Shown here: positions 63,145 through 64,000 of the stretch, piece by piece
How positions within the stretch are numbered: the stretch's first letter is position 1
Layout of the letters: each line of letters begins with the position of its first letter
NCBI GenBank assembly: GCA_023381695.1
Contig: JAMCQP010000083.1
Span: forward strand, 92,677-156,676
Direction: 5' to 3'
Origin: Bacillota bacterium
GTDB taxonomy: Bacteria; Bacillota; UBA5301; JAMCQP01
Length of the DNA stretch: 64,000 nt
Notes under the pieces: generated by a model
Database searches by the model: none
Seen by the model: only the letters and a program-made list of their open reading frames with translations
What the model was told of the DNA's origin: nothing
Program-made: the position numbers and the translations under genes

Positions 63145-64000
63145 GTGATCGATGCCGGCACCAGCAATACCCGGGTTTACCTGGTCAACGGCCAGGTGGT
63201 GATCGGGAAGAGCCGGACGCCGCACGGGATCAGGGACGTGGCCTTAGAGGCTCGCTGGGCGCGTTCAGTTCGGCGCTGCGCGAGGGCATCGACGGGGCGG
63301 TTGCCGACGCGGCGCGGCGCACCGGCAAGACTCCGGAGGAACTCGCGCCTTCGATGTGCATCGCCAGCGGGATGATCACCTCCGAGCTCGGGCTCTGCGA
63401 GATACCGCACCTGGCAGCGCCGGCGGGGTTGGACGATCTGGCCAGCCATGTAGTGGCGCGCAGATTCGCCGGAATCTCCCCAAGCCCGTTTGTGTTTATT
63501 CCGGGGGTAAAGATTCCGGGTGATCCATTTGCCGAAGATCCAGTAGCGTCGCCCGATATGATGCGCGGCGAGGAGACGCAGATCATGGGGCTGCTGGTGA
63601 ACCGGTCCCCGTCAACCCCTGTCCTGGTGACGATTCTGGGTTCTCACACCAAATTCATAGTGGTGGATGCTCAGGGGCGGATATCTCGCTCCCTGACCAC
63701 GCTATCCGGTGAGCTTATCAAGGCGATCAACAGCGCCACGATTCTCTCGAGTTCGTTGCCGCGCCACATGCCGGACCGGCGGGCCGCCAGCGCGGAACTG
63801 GTGAGGAAAGGGATTCGCCTCGCCGAGGGAAGCGGGTTTACCAGAAGCCTGTTTGCCTTAAGATTGTTAAACCGCCTTTCGTCGCTCGGGCCGGAGGACT
63901 GTTTCGACTTGCTGGCGGGGGTCGCGGCGGCCGAGGATCTCCGGGCTTTACTCACATCCGGTTTGCTCGACGCGCCATTGCGCACGGTTCTCCTGGCGGG
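63145..64000 (+). pseudogene. 2-keto-3-deoxygalactonokinase (DgoK-like), single-base frameshift, 3' end cut by window
   Basis: The frame from GTG 63145 gives IDAGTSNTRVYLVNGQ to residue 35 (GIRDVALE), then breaks. From 63252 the family resumes one frame over (SLGAFSSALREGIDGAV, GSHTKFIVVD, TLSGELIKAI, GLLDAPLRTVLLAG) and stays open to the end of the window. One G missing near 63248-63251 explains it (GAGGCTCG where GAGGGCTCG is expected). Either a real inactivation or a sequence error. The start is unclear: an ATT near 63133 with AGGGGGCG upstream would restore a more usual N-terminus. The kinase phosphorylates 2-keto-3-deoxygalactonate. Confidence 0.8.

Noticed and set aside
1..64000. CRISPR array, integrase, transposase, rRNA or tRNA genes
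   Set aside because: I found no regularly spaced repeats, no such protein genes and no RNA gene signatures.

Overview
The window reads as one contig of a G+C-rich anaerobic bacterium of the Bacillota (Firmicutes) or a close relative. It opens with the end of Prp protease and an L27 carrying the Prp-cleaved N-terminal extension typical of that group. A complete dissimilatory sulfite reductase locus follows. None of the six intact-start ABC solute-binding proteins I can judge, nor LivK, has a lipobox cysteine. All appear to use ordinary type-I signal peptides, which would fit a diderm (two-membrane) relative. I cannot name a genus. I found no rRNA, tRNA, CRISPR array, transposase or prophage gene.

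Region 1 (1-15151, + strand) is respiration. A sigma-A type promoter and a structured leader precede an RsbRD-domain sensor, dsrMKJOP, a small two-cluster ferredoxin, dsrAB, dsrC, a second dsrMK pair, dsrN and a YeiH-type exporter. Together they encode sulfite reduction (DsrAB with amidated siroheme from DsrN), the DsrC sulfur carrier and two membrane modules linking quinol or thiol pools to DsrC. dsrD, aprAB, sat and qmo are not in the window, so sulfite, thiosulfate or a sulfonate could be the acceptor. A nitrilase-superfamily amidase closes the block.

Region 2 (15278-28011, - strand) is a long unidirectional block: two Dpp/Opp-type transporters without ATPases, three metallohydrolase homologues (M19, M20, M24), an S33 hydrolase and an Lrp/AsnC regulator. 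All three metallohydrolase homologues depart from the canonical metal ligands, and the M24 protein carries creatinase-like replacements. This may be a pathway for an unusual amide rather than ordinary peptides. A chemoreceptor (28372-30060, -) lies beyond a perfect bidirectional terminator and has a pseudoknot-forming leader.

Region 3 (30345-38868, + strand) is amino-acid use: an IclR regulator, a complete livKHMGF transporter, a creatininase-family amidohydrolase, threonine dehydrogenase and 2-amino-3-ketobutyrate CoA ligase.

Region 4 (39016-64000, + strand) is carbohydrate use: four sugar ABC systems (binding protein plus two permeases, no ATPase), a LacI regulator, a GH2 beta-glucuronidase-like enzyme, two large poorly classified glycosidase-like proteins, a secreted rhamnogalacturonan-lyase-like propeller, a Gfo/Idh/MocA oxidoreductase and a frameshifted 2-keto-3-deoxygalactonokinase cut by the window end. 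Uronic-acid-containing plant or microbial polysaccharides are the likely substrates. The most novel-looking signals are the chemoreceptor pseudoknot, the malE-malF hairpin that could bring a distant Shine-Dalgarno sequence next to its start codon, and the divergent metallohydrolase operon.
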